The notes beneath the pieces are model-generated. The model saw nothing but the letters and a program-made list of their open reading frames with translations, was not told where the DNA came from and did not search any database. Positions 12,154 through 21,835 of a stretch of 64,000 nt of DNA are shown in pieces (position 1 is the first letter of the stretch; every line of letters starts with the position of its first letter). A program made the translations under genes and the position numbers. The stretch comes from Strigamia acuminata (lineage: Eukaryota > Arthropoda > Chilopoda > Geophilomorpha > Linotaeniidae), in assembly GCA_949358305.1 (NCBI GenBank), contig OX442314.1, positions 54,197,369 to 54,261,368 on the forward strand, read 5' to 3'.

Positions 12154-13169
12154 TGTGGTGACCCGACTGGACCGGGGTCAACGAAGAGTTTCTCTCGTGA
12201 CCTCGTTTCGGGTGTAAGGGGAGCCGCAAGCGCGTCTCCCTTCCCTCAGTGCATTGACATCTAGTCAATGGACAGGCGTCTGCCCTGAGGGAGTGGGGAT
12301 GGCTCGTCCACCCCACCATTGGGTGATTCCGGTCACCTGTCAACCCCGCTTTGTGCAAAGGAATGTGCCTTGCACTGAGCGGGCAGAACCAACACAACCA
12401 TCAAACGAGAAACACACGTAAACCCGTCGTCCTACAAGATCAGGCCCAAGTAAATATACTGGGATTGACCAAGGACAAAGGACAATTTACCGTGAGTACG
12501 TTTGGTCAGTGTCAAACTCCGCAGAGTAACCTGCGAGATAAGATTACCACACTATTTTAGCACACCAGCTAGAAATAGTAAAAACCACTCCAGTTTAGCG
12601 AGTTGTGCAGACAAACGGTCGCACAAGCCTAAACTGCAGTAAAACCACGACGAGCGTTCCCGCCGCTGTGTGACCGCCGGGAGCCAGAAGAGTCCGCCGC
12701 TGTGTGATCGCCGGACACCACACAAAAACCTAGACAACAGACCGAAGTAAGCCTTTTAACTAAGCATTCACTCGCGCCTGACCAGCGTGAGCCCGAAGGA
12801 CCAGCCAGAGACGAGCCGAGTACGCCATATTGCCACGCCGGCCCAAGACGACATCACGTTGCCACAACGAGGACGCCATCTTGGACACAACCGAGACAAC
12901 AGACGACCTCGCCGATTCCAGCCAGCTTTCATCTTACCTTTACCTTTCCATTTCCCATCACCCATTCCGATTTACCTTTTACTTACCTCTCATATATATA
13001 TATAAGATATATCTGTACATTGTCCCACAGAATAAATCTATATTATATTTTACCTTTTATATCTGTGTAATCATTTCTTTGGGTAAACCGCTTGAGACAA
13101 AGCGGTAGTGAGTTAGTCGAATTAAGTAATCAACCCACGAGTTAGCGACGGTTAGAGTTGAGCGCGACA
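12154..13169 (+). repeat. 5' LTR, copy 1 (1016 bp)
   Basis: It starts TGTGGTGACCCGAC and ends GAGCGCGACA. A TATA-like run (about 12990-13002) lies shortly before an AATAAA polyadenylation signal at 13031-13036, placing the U3/R boundary near 13020. It matches 24638-25653 base for base as far as can be read. Confidence 0.96.
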
Positions 13170-13171
13170 CG

Positions 13172-13189
13172 TGGGGGCCTGTCCGGGAT
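13172..13189 (+). promoter_or_regulatory. Primer binding site, tRNA-Pro-like
   Basis: TGGGGGCCTGTCCGGGAT starts two bases after the LTR. It differs only at positions 8-9 from the well-known tRNA-Pro binding site of gammaretroviruses, so a proline tRNA with a changed acceptor stem is the likely primer. The tRNA itself is not in this window. Confidence 0.75.
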
Positions 13190-13241
13190 CAAGTTGAATA
13201 ACTGATTCTAACCTGTGATTACATCATACCCAAAGCAAGAA

Positions 13242-16200
13242 ATGGCAGATAATACTCGAGTAACAGACTCCGACTCAGACGTTAACAAACGAGCCGGTAG
13301 TCGCAAAGGAACCGACTATCATTTGAGGTCGGGAGGTCCTTTGCCCAAAGCCTCAGCGCACGAGTCTAGGCAAAAACGCCGCAAGGCCAAGCCAGACCGA
13401 CGAAGCGCTTCGGAGGCATCGCACCCGTCTCACGCCGAGACGAGGCAGCGATTAGACGAGACGGAGCGGAGTGAGGATCCGTCCCACCCCAAACCGCCGC
13501 GTCCCAATCGTGACGGCGAGACGAGCGGAAACGAGGTTTTATCCCGTAACCAATCGCCTCGTCTAACGCACGATACCGAGGTGAGCGATCCGAGAGCGAC
13601 GTCTTCGATACAAAGGACGGCGTCCGACACGACAGCGAATTCAGCGCTAAACACGCCAGTTACACACAGTCGACCAGCCTCGGTAATGTCTGAAGGGCAC
13701 AAGTCCAACTCGTCCTCTGTCAAGCGTGTTTCGAGCCAGCCTTACAGCGTCTCGGGCACCTTGATTGATGCGATGCAATTGGCACAAGCGGAGGGAGTGA
13801 GATACACCCTTCCGACGGGAAAGATTACAGTGTACGAAACGTTACAAATCGTACGTGCAGCTTTAAAAGCGCACAGTGTATCCCCACAAATCACCATTGT
13901 TGAAGGTGCACACGCTCAACAATTGGTTGATTCCGCTCAATTTGAAGCGGATGCAGAGAACGAGGCTCGACAAGCCATTCGCGAGAGACGGAGGAAGCTG
14001 GCGGAAAGAGAAGCGCAAGCTCTCGAGTACGGCAGAACCCAGCCCAATCCGACTACTCCCGAGGAGGTAGAAATAGTTGACCGAGCCCTGAGAGCACATC
14101 GATATGCTTTCCACTCGCAACAAGAAGCAGAGCGAGCATTTATGGCCAGATTGCGACGAGATGACCCGAAATCCGTTCGCAAACCAGAGGTCAGTTCATC
14201 CGAGCTGTCCGACGAGAGCCTAGAGGGAGACCCAAAGCGCACGCCGAAGGCCAAACCCAAACCCCAGCCGGAGAGGGCAACACCAGCTACTCCGCGCAAG
14301 AGAGATGCGTCGGCCAGAGAACAACAAACTCGGCCCCGCATGCAAGCTCTCGATTCGGCCACAAATAATGCGATAACGCGGTTAATCAACGCTAATAATG
14401 CTAGGCGAAATGAAGAGCAAGCTCTCACAAGCCAACAACATGATAATCCGCAAGGGACTGAGTGGCAACAACCAGTGCCCATCCTTAAAGACGACGAGTC
14501 GTCAAGGAGACAATCGCATGATCGCACCTCTTCGCGAGAAGAAGGCAAACGCGAGGAAAGACCGAAATATTATCACTACGGAAATAGTGATTCGTCGTCA
14601 GATGGACTGGAGTCAAATGCACCCAGTCATCACGATTCGGAGAGAGGTTCCGGAGAAAGACGAAGGGAAAGAGAACGCGATGAACGCAGGGAAAAGGAAC
14701 GTGACGCCCGACGTAGGGGCCGGAAAGAGTCGAACTCTTCACGGCGCAACCCGCCACGCCGCTCACCGTCCCCCGACCCCAGCTCCGACCCCTCATCCAA
14801 CGACGACAGACGAAAGGATAAATCAAGTAATCGCCGGAAGAGATCCAACTCTCCGCGCGATAGAGAGAAACGACGTCGATCGGAAAATAGCGACCACCGA
14901 CGGGAGGAGTTTCAGGACCTTCCCCGACAAAGCGCGTTTACCGATTCGACGGGTCGGCAGTATACGATGGGAGAGCTTGGAAGAGCACTACTTGGCTCGT
15001 TAAAAGCCGAGGGAATCGATCTGAGCAAACGAAATGATCGTAATCGTAACACTGGTGACCGCGTAAAGAAAAAATATGCTGTCTCCCGGCGTGATACAAT
15101 GAGTGTCACCGGGAATATTAGGTGGCAATTTTATATTCAGAACCGTTTCGACGGGTCATGGAAAGCGGGAGATCGCTTCCTTGACGAAGTAATTCGAATT
15201 AAGACTGCCACTAAAGCCACCGTAGGAGACATGCTCACCCACGGTATTGTCGAGCTAATGACAGGCTCGGCACGTGAGTGGTACCAAGGATTGAAAGGCG
15301 TCAATTGGGACGACTTTTTAATGAGATTCGACCTGCGCTACGGCGAGACACCCGAAGAGGTGAGCCGAAAGATGCGAGGTCTTCGCCAGATGCCTGGTGA
15401 AACCATAATGGATTACGACATTCGCGCCAGATTGTTGTTCGAAAAGGCCCCGATGGAATTTCATGCCACGGGATTCAACCTTTTCTTTCTCGGCGGTTTG
15501 TCGGAGTACTCGCAACGGGTGTTACTTGAAGAAAGGGCACCGACAGGAGGCAGCTACGAGGAGATGAGCGCCTTCCTGTTCGAGAACACGATAGATATCG
15601 AGAAGAGGTATTATTCCGCTTTACCAGAAGCGGAGAAAGCAGCAACCGCTAAACGTCTCAAGTTGAGTGCGGAAAGATATGGGGCGACAGATAAGATTAT
15701 GCGCCCTACTGAATATCTTAGCGGTATAATGGAGCTGGCAGAAGCTAGCGTTGGTTTACAAATAAAAAATAAACTGACATCCACGCTGCCTTCCAACCCT
15801 TTGGCCGCCCCTAAAAAGGCACCGACAGCGTCAGCCATGCAAGCGACACTGGAGGAGGTCAAGGAGGGGGAGGAAGCCGGACAAGATACCGGAAAATCAG
15901 ACGAAAAAGAAGAAAAAGACGATTATTCGACGGACGAAGAAATACGAAGCTATCGCGATACCTTATCAACGGGTTGCGATGAAGAAGGACCGCTAGTACA
16001 TCTCATCCATCGAGATAGAGCGGTAGAAGAATTTCGCGCCAGGTTAAAACCAAATGCCGGCCGAATTCCGAAGTATTTTCGGAAAAATTACACGCCACCG
16101 TCGAAAGCAGACCCTGAAAAGAAAAAATCGACTGAAGCCCCAAGAGACAAATCAAATATTCGCTGTTTCAAGTGTAACCAACCGGGTCACTATTCCAATG

Positions 16201-16325
16201 AGTGCCCAAGAACAGCGAAAGAAGACGCTAAGTTTGACGCGATAATGAAGCAGATGGCAGAGATTAAACTCGCCATGGCAAAAAACGAGTCAAAAAACGA
16301 GTCAGCGCAGGCGGCGAAGAAGTAA
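13242..16325 (+). CDS. Gag polyprotein, copy 1 (1027 aa)
   Basis: Structural protein of the retrotransposon particle. The frame is open from 13215, but the first ATG with a good context is at 13242 (MADNTRVTDSD), which I take as the start. The N-terminal half is hydrophilic and low in complexity. Residues about 468-560 are an Arg/Glu/Ser-rich tract resembling RS/RE domains. Residues about 620-720 hold the retrotransposon Gag core (RWQFYIQNRFDGSWKAGD, W-DDFLMRFDLRYGE). A single CCHC zinc knuckle, CFKCNQPGHYSNEC, lies at about 975-988. Gag ends 23 bases before the first pol ATG and in a different frame; two A_AAA_AAC heptamers near its end imply a -1 frameshift into pol. At over 1000 residues it is much longer than typical Ty3/gypsy Gags. 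Confidence 0.94.
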   Translation: MADNTRVTDSDSDVNKRAGSRKGTDYHLRSGGPLPKASAHESRQKRRKAKPDRRSASEASHPSHAETRQRLDETERSEDPSHPKPPRPNRDGETSGNEVLSRNQSPRLTHDTEVSDPRATSSIQRTASDTTANSALNTPVTHSRPASVMSEGHKSNSSSVKRVSSQPYSVSGTLIDAMQLAQAEGVRYTLPTGKITVYETLQIVRAALKAHSVSPQITIVEGAHAQQLVDSAQFEADAENEARQAIRERRRKLAEREAQALEYGRTQPNPTTPEEVEIVDRALRAHRYAFHSQQEAERAFMARLRRDDPKSVRKPEVSSSELSDESLEGDPKRTPKAKPKPQPERATPATPRKRDASAREQQTRPRMQALDSATNNAITRLINANNARRNEEQALTSQQHDNPQGTEWQQPVPILKDDESSRRQSHDRTSSREEGKREERPKYYHYGNSDSSSDGLESNAPSHHDSERGSGERRRERERDERREKERDARRRGRKESNSSRRNPPRRSPSPDPSSDPSSNDDRRKDKSSNRRKRSNSPRDREKRRRSENSDHRREEFQDLPRQSAFTDSTGRQYTMGELGRALLGSLKAEGIDLSKRNDRNRNTGDRVKKKYAVSRRDTMSVTGNIRWQFYIQNRFDGSWKAGDRFLDEVIRIKTATKATVGDMLTHGIVELMTGSAREWYQGLKGVNWDDFLMRFDLRYGETPEEVSRKMRGLRQMPGETIMDYDIRARLLFEKAPMEFHATGFNLFFLGGLSEYSQRVLLEERAPTGGSYEEMSAFLFENTIDIEKRYYSALPEAEKAATAKRLKLSAERYGATDKIMRPTEYLSGIMELAEASVGLQIKNKLTSTLPSNPLAAPKKAPTASAMQATLEEVKEGEEAGQDTGKSDEKEEKDDYSTDEEIRSYRDTLSTGCDEEGPLVHLIHRDRAVEEFRARLKPNAGRIPKYFRKNYTPPSKADPEKKKSTEAPRDKSNIRCFKCNQPGHYSNECPRTAKEDAKFDAIMKQMAEIKLAMAKNESKNESAQAAKK
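16280..16298 (+). promoter_or_regulatory. Two tandem -1 ribosomal frameshift heptamers
   Basis: A AAA AAC occurs in the gag frame at 16280-16286 and again at 16292-16298. This is a classical simultaneous-slippage heptamer. After a -1 slip at either one, the frame is open through the gag stop (16323-16325) and runs into the pol ATG at 16349, giving Gag-Pol. The same arrangement is kept in copy 2. I did not fold the downstream RNA. Confidence 0.8.
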
Positions 16326-16348
16326 TTTCTCGACCGTCTGCGCCATTC

Positions 16349-19300
16349 ATGAAGAAGAAGGGGTTTAACAAAGGGTTCGATAGGCCGCCACCAGTCAAAG
16401 AAATGGGTAGTGAAATAGCTAACGCCCAAATTCAAGACAGGGCCAACAACGCTTTGCAGGTAATCACCGCAAACGCTGAGGCTGAGGCGGAAGAACCGAA
16501 CCTACTGCTTGAAGAATTACCTCAAGTAGTCGAAGACACAGAAGAATTTCGTGTTTTCATGTGCAACGTGGCGGTCGAATACACCAACCGCCTATGCATG
16601 TTGCCCATGACAATAGAACGTGAAAAAATTATGGGACTGCTAGACTCGGGAGCAGATCGCTCGTTCGTTTCCGAAGACATAGTAGCATCATTGGGTCTCA
16701 CCGATAAGATAAAAGGCGTTAATAAAAATATACGTCTAAAAACCGCCAACGGAATGGCGCGTCCAAAAGGAGTTATATTATTGACCATGGAGTGGCTCGG
16801 AGGGGTAGAACAGCACCCTTTCCTGGTCCTGCCCACATGCGACAGAAGTTTTCTGTTGGGCTTAGACCTCATGGCGTCAATGGAAATACAACCAAATCCA
16901 ATAACGAAATCTTGGAATTATATCAGAAATGATAAGGAAAGACCCGCAATTGTCGTGCCACCAGCTCTTGTAAAAGAAGCGGCCGACAAGACACAGTGGG
17001 AGAAAGGCCTAAAGAAATTCGTTCAAGAGTACGATTTTAAAGCATTCGTAACAGAATTGCAACGGGACAATGTAGTGGAAACGCTTGTCGCCGACGCCGC
17101 TTTAGAATTAAACGAAGCAGCAGCCCTACGAAGGGTCCTACTTAAATATGAGGGGATCCTGTCGAAAAAACCGGGCCGAACGAATAGGGCTATTCACGAA
17201 ATTAAATTGACGGATAATAAACCTATACGAGTTGCGTATAAGGGAATGAACCCGCAAAAACGTGAAATAGTGCAAAAAATGTGCCAAGAAATGCTAGACA
17301 GTGGCATTGTCTCCGAGGCCCAGGGAGAATACGCGACGCAAGTTGTGCTCGTGATGCGCCCGGGCTCGGACCCACGCCTATGCATTGATTACCGCCCATT
17401 AAACGCGGTGACAGAGATAGATCCCATACAGATGCCGTCTATCGAATCCATTTTAAGAGAGCTTAGCCCCTTTTCTTGGGTTACGACGATGGATCTGTCA
17501 AAGGGATACTGGCAAGTGGAGATGAGGCCAGAGGATAAGCTAAAAACAGCATTTTACTCGCCAATTGGACGGTTGATGTTCAACGTCATGCCATTTGGTT
17601 TAGTGAACGCTCCCAGTACCTTTCAGAGACTAATCGAAAGCGTATTGGGTGATATCCTGCACCAGTTTGTATGGGCATACCTAGATGACATAGTTATTGC
17701 CTCTAATACATTCGAAGAGCACGTTGAGCACATCGACCAAGTGCTCACCCGGCTGGCAAAAGCTGGGTTACACGTGCACCCGGGCAAGAGCAAGTTCTGT
17801 CGAAAGGAGCTTGCCTTCCTGGGTTATCGCATTGGAGTCAATGGTTTAGCTATTGGCCCCGAAAAAATCGATGCGATTAATCGTTTCCCACCACCCGAGG
17901 ACGTTAAAGGTGTCCAACGGTTTATGGGAATGATAAACTTCTTTGGCAGGTTGCTACCGGGTCTAGCTGAAGTGGCAGCCCCAGTTACCGACCTCCTGAA
18001 GAATGAAAACGAATTTGTATGGTCAAATGAGTGCAACATCGCATTTAATGCGATAAAGAGGATGCTGACGGAAGTCGGCGTAATGCCTCTACCCGACTTA
18101 AACCGGCCGTTCATATTACATACGGACGCCAGCAGAGTTGGGTTGGGAGCCGCGTTGCTTCAAACACACGTGCGCAACGGAGTCAAACAAGACCTGCCGT
18201 GCATGTTTATAAGTCGCAAACTCCAAGGCGCTGAAAAAAATTACAACGCCACAGAGTTGGAGTGTTTGGCAGTTGTGTGGGCCATAAGGAAATTCAGAGA
18301 TTATCTCGAATATACCAAATTTGTGGTCCACACAGATCATCAAGCGTTACAATGGCTGATGAAATTAAAGGAGCCAGCCGGTCGACTAGCCAGATGGCAG
18401 TTAGAACTGATGGCATGCGACTTGACCATTCAATACAAGCCCGGCAAATATAACGTCGTGGCTGACGCTCTGTCACGGGCACCAGTGTCAGATCCAATCG
18501 ACGCTGACGATGATGGCGAGGATGACTCCCGCATCATTTATTGCCCTACGAGTTGTCACCGTTGGGATTTAAGGAAGATGAATGAAATTCCCACCGCGTC
18601 TCCAGCAGACGTAAAATTCTGTGGATTCTGGACGCGATTATACCAACCAGCTGCTGACAATTACCCAAATGCAAAGAAGGAATTTAAGCTAGAGCGGAGA
18701 ATAAATGACCCGCTTCTAAGCGCCTTCCACGCTCGTGTCGGAAAGCAAATGAAAAGCAATCCCCCAACAAGGGAGGAAATAATTGTGCAACAAAAATTAG
18801 ACAAAAAATGTCAGGACAGAGCTAGATTCGTACTGACAGGAAAATATCCGCCCAACTTAACCAGAAGGCAGAAGCGTCGTTATGCACACGAATCCATAGA
18901 TTACCTATTGGATGACGGCCTTTTGGTGAAACATCACCCAAATCACCAAGATGACTTGAGTGAATCGGACACCGCAGTAAAGGTAGTAATACCTGCTTCC
19001 TTAATCGGTCGCGTGCTGTGGTTGTTACACGGGCACCCGCTTGCGAGCCATGCGGGAGTAAGCAGAACACTCTATCGTGCTACACAGCTTTTTCACTGGA
19101 CAGGGATGAAAAAAGATATTGCTCTTTTTGTCCACCAATGTCAGCGATGTCAAGCGTGCAAGCCGAGGAGTAAATCACCATTCGAAACTATTTTCTTAGG
19201 GCCTTACGCGCCTTTTGATTGTTTAAGTGTCGATGTGATGGGCCCAAAACCCGTTACGGGAAATAAAAATGCGTACATTATCGTTATAATGGACGTAGCA

Positions 19301-20419
19301 ACTCGTTGGCCCGAGTTGTACGCCGTCGCTAGACCTTCAGCAGAAAAAATCGTTGAATGCATCTACGACGTAGCGTTACGTTATGGATTTCCACGTAAAA
19401 TAATATCCGATAACGGACCCCAATTTATCTCGAAAATTTGGGGTAAGTTTTGTGAGAAATTCGGGATTGTGGCGTCACATACTTCGACCTACAACCCCAG
19501 AACAAATCCCGTTGAGCGACTCAACAGGGACATTAAATATGCACTAAGCATATTCACTGACATCCACAATAGGTGGGATGAATACTTGAGGGAGATCGCG
19601 TTCAGCATACGAACAACAGTCTCGAGGACGAGAGATTTTTCTCCGGCCTACCTCAACTTCGCCCGAGAGCTACGAGTGCCTTGGGACCCACGAGTGGCAG
19701 AGTCGGTAAATGTGGTGGACCCAGAGAAACCACATGAGTATGTGTATAAATTGGAACAAACAATTTCGAGCACATACAAACATATGATGGCGCACATTTT
19801 TAACATGCGCGACCGCATTTTACAAGATAAAAGCGGTGGAAAATTCGTGAATTTCGAGATCAATGATTTGGTGTGGAAAGATGCACACACCCTCTCAAAT
19901 GCAGCGAGAGGGATCACCGCCAGCTTGGCCGACAAGAGAGATGGTCCGTATGTGATCATCGGCAAGCATGGCGGTAACGCGTATAAATTACGTAAGCTCG
20001 AGGACAATACCGAGCATAAATCGATACAAGTACGAGAGTTAACTCCGTACATTCCGGAATTCCCGCAAGAAATGTGGGCCAAAGGCCAAGTCAAGTCTAA
20101 AACTGACGGCCAAATCGTCGATATGTTCGCTGGCGAGTCGGAAAAAGCACCGCCAAGTGACAACGAGGAGTATTTCGACGCCCCTTCACCTCCGGTCAAC
20201 GAGATCGTTGAATCCGTTCCGGATCCAATTTTGGTCGGGGGGGAAACAGGAGAAACTCCTGAAACAAACACAAAAAACACGGATGAAAAAGAAAACAATA
20301 ATGAGGAGGTACAGACACAAAAAACAACAAAAAATATCGTACCTGCCTCGATCCGTAACCTGCGACCAAAAAGAGATAATCCGTTTATAAAAGGCGGAAA
20401 GGTCGTAGGAAAGAAGTAA
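16349..20419 (+). CDS. Pol polyprotein, copy 1 (1356 aa): PR-RT-RNase H-INT
   Basis: Replicates and integrates the element. Domains in order: aspartic protease with LLDSGAD at residues 97-103; reverse transcriptase with DPRLCIDYR, DLSKGYWQVEM near 381 and the catalytic YLDD at 444-447; RNase H with LHTDAS near 590 and TDHQALQWL near 664; integrase with an HHCC zinc finger near 890-935, first catalytic Asp (LSVDVMGP) near 962, DNGPQF near 1021 and catalytic Glu (NPVERLN) near 1056. All key residues are present. The acidic, low-complexity C-terminal tail (about 1260-1356) is where copies 1 and 2 differ most. ATG 16349 is only the first Met; translation more likely enters by frameshift from gag. 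Confidence 0.96.
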   Translation: MKKKGFNKGFDRPPPVKEMGSEIANAQIQDRANNALQVITANAEAEAEEPNLLLEELPQVVEDTEEFRVFMCNVAVEYTNRLCMLPMTIEREKIMGLLDSGADRSFVSEDIVASLGLTDKIKGVNKNIRLKTANGMARPKGVILLTMEWLGGVEQHPFLVLPTCDRSFLLGLDLMASMEIQPNPITKSWNYIRNDKERPAIVVPPALVKEAADKTQWEKGLKKFVQEYDFKAFVTELQRDNVVETLVADAALELNEAAALRRVLLKYEGILSKKPGRTNRAIHEIKLTDNKPIRVAYKGMNPQKREIVQKMCQEMLDSGIVSEAQGEYATQVVLVMRPGSDPRLCIDYRPLNAVTEIDPIQMPSIESILRELSPFSWVTTMDLSKGYWQVEMRPEDKLKTAFYSPIGRLMFNVMPFGLVNAPSTFQRLIESVLGDILHQFVWAYLDDIVIASNTFEEHVEHIDQVLTRLAKAGLHVHPGKSKFCRKELAFLGYRIGVNGLAIGPEKIDAINRFPPPEDVKGVQRFMGMINFFGRLLPGLAEVAAPVTDLLKNENEFVWSNECNIAFNAIKRMLTEVGVMPLPDLNRPFILHTDASRVGLGAALLQTHVRNGVKQDLPCMFISRKLQGAEKNYNATELECLAVVWAIRKFRDYLEYTKFVVHTDHQALQWLMKLKEPAGRLARWQLELMACDLTIQYKPGKYNVVADALSRAPVSDPIDADDDGEDDSRIIYCPTSCHRWDLRKMNEIPTASPADVKFCGFWTRLYQPAADNYPNAKKEFKLERRINDPLLSAFHARVGKQMKSNPPTREEIIVQQKLDKKCQDRARFVLTGKYPPNLTRRQKRRYAHESIDYLLDDGLLVKHHPNHQDDLSESDTAVKVVIPASLIGRVLWLLHGHPLASHAGVSRTLYRATQLFHWTGMKKDIALFVHQCQRCQACKPRSKSPFETIFLGPYAPFDCLSVDVMGPKPVTGNKNAYIIVIMDVATRWPELYAVARPSAEKIVECIYDVALRYGFPRKIISDNGPQFISKIWGKFCEKFGIVASHTSTYNPRTNPVERLNRDIKYALSIFTDIHNRWDEYLREIAFSIRTTVSRTRDFSPAYLNFARELRVPWDPRVAESVNVVDPEKPHEYVYKLEQTISSTYKHMMAHIFNMRDRILQDKSGGKFVNFEINDLVWKDAHTLSNAARGITASLADKRDGPYVIIGKHGGNAYKLRKLEDNTEHKSIQVRELTPYIPEFPQEMWAKGQVKSKTDGQIVDMFAGESEKAPPSDNEEYFDAPSPPVNEIVESVPDPILVGGETGETPETNTKNTDEKENNNEEVQTQKTTKNIVPASIRNLRPKRDNPFIKGGKVVGKK

Positions 20420-20897
20420 AATAAATTACGAGTCGATGGCGGCACTAAAAATAAATTCTAATCGACCGATAGTGCAAGCCATCACGTTGCGAGACTCGAA
20501 GAAAATTTCGCTAAGTCCAACAAAGCGATGTCGGTCGAATTCACGTCACAAGATGGCGTGGAAACGCGGGACCCGTAGCAAAATTATCGGCACGGGTCGG
20601 ATACCGCGTGCAAAAGACCCCGTAGCAGCAATCGCGCACGGGAGTGAGAACAAAGGAGACCCGTAGCGTAACATGCGCACGGGTAGGTGCGCACTAGTCT
20701 CAAACACCCGGGTTCTGGAGTATATTACCCAGAATCCATCGCGATTACCTCGTGTTCACACGGACTTCCGCTTTTCACAGCTGATCACTGCATTCGTGCG
20801 TGATCCTCGTTTTTAACGTTTTTACCGAGTTTTTTTGAGATAGTTTTATCATCCTTTTTTCAATCGTGATTGAGCTTTTTTGTGCGCGCTCCTCGCC
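20420..20897 (+). promoter_or_regulatory. Region between pol and ORF3: possible splice acceptor or internal promoter
   Basis: A GC-rich stretch with repeated GGGACCCGTAGC / GACCCCGTAGCA words (20568-20665) is followed by a pyrimidine tract and CAG at 20771-20780 (CTTCCGCTTTTCACAG), a good 3' splice-site candidate for joining a leader exon from the LTR transcript to the ORF3 message. A TATA-like GAGTATATTA near 20718 is the alternative, an internal promoter. The CAG and its pyrimidine tract are conserved in copy 2. Use of either signal is inferred. Confidence 0.45.
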
Positions 20898-20987
20898 ATG
20901 GACGAGGAAGAGAACGACGTGCTTGCCATCGAGCACGAGGACGAGGCAAACTGGGACCACGATGTAAACCAAGTCCCACCCGATCAG
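20898..20987 (+). CDS. ORF3 exon 1 (30 codons), copy 1
   Basis: An ATG in a strong context (CTCGCCATGG) opens a short, very acidic frame (MDEEENDVLAIEHEDEAN...). At 20985-20993 it meets a splice-donor match, CAG|GTAGAA, with the exon ending in phase 0. The acceptor before 21836 is also phase 0, so exon 2 would be read in frame from its Met. In copy 2 the exon is preserved, but the frame just past the donor has acquired a stop that copy 1 lacks, which fits a reading frame that ends at the donor. Splicing is inferred, not shown. Confidence 0.7.
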
Positions 20988-21835
20988 GTAGAAGTCGGCA
21001 TCGGCACACGAGAATTAGTTCCGTGCTGCTGAAAAAGAAATTTTGTTTGACTAATACCTGACATGAGTGCTTTGCACTCGCAATAGCGTATAATTAATTA
21101 TTAACCGCGATCGCTCACACGATCGTATTTTTTCCTTGTTAATTTGTTTTCGGGATGCGATCGTAGACTTCACGTCGCCTCGCGTCTCGAAAATTCCTCA
21201 TGACATGAGTCACGAGCGAGACAATGGGCTCGAGCCATAAATAATTTTATGACAAGGGGAGAATATTCTGTAAAAGAATATTTTTCTCCACAAGTAATTT
21301 GACGCATCAAATTGATGCAACTTAACATTCGTACGATGAATTTTTCGATGTGTTAGATAAATTTAATTTGACTTTAACTTTTTGTTAAAAAATTAGACAA
21401 AGTCCGACTTCGGAATAATTCTTTATTAGGTTTATTTATTTAATAAAATTTCGACAAGCACATTTATTGTGCAATTTTAGTAATAATTTACACCCGACGA
21501 ATTCTTTTTACGAATGACTGATAATTATTAATTTAATTATTAGTAATGTCCTAATTAACGTTAGAATTAATTTGAAGTAAAATCTGATGATAAGAATCCA
21601 GATTAAAGGCTCGATTCCGTCTCGCTGTGCGTTTTGGACATGAGACAGATTTTTTTACGTGATGACTTCTCTTTTTCTATCCGACGAGGGACAATTCGTC
21701 CTACGTTTGCACCGATAGACAGGAATCGGTCTCGACGGACGGCTGCACGTATCGGCAACGTCCCTCGAAACCAACCATTTATCTACGTATTTAATATTAA
21801 CTTTTTATTAATTGTTTATTTCTCCACCCTTCCAG
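20988..21835 (+). other. Putative 848-bp intron of ORF3, copy 1
   Basis: It begins GTAGAA and ends with a pyrimidine-rich tract and CCAG (TTTCTCCACCCTTCCAG) directly before the ORF3 ATG. It is markedly AT-rich, especially 21240-21600, while the coding regions on both sides are GC-rich, as expected for an intron. It has no long open frame. The same boundaries are present in copy 2 at 40636-41480. Confidence 0.7.

Noticed and set aside
12107-12737. Open frames inside the LTRs (repeated at 24606-25221, 37249-37865 and 49738-50462)
   Set aside because: They recur only because the LTRs are copies. They lie in U3 on the strand opposite to the element and show no protein features.
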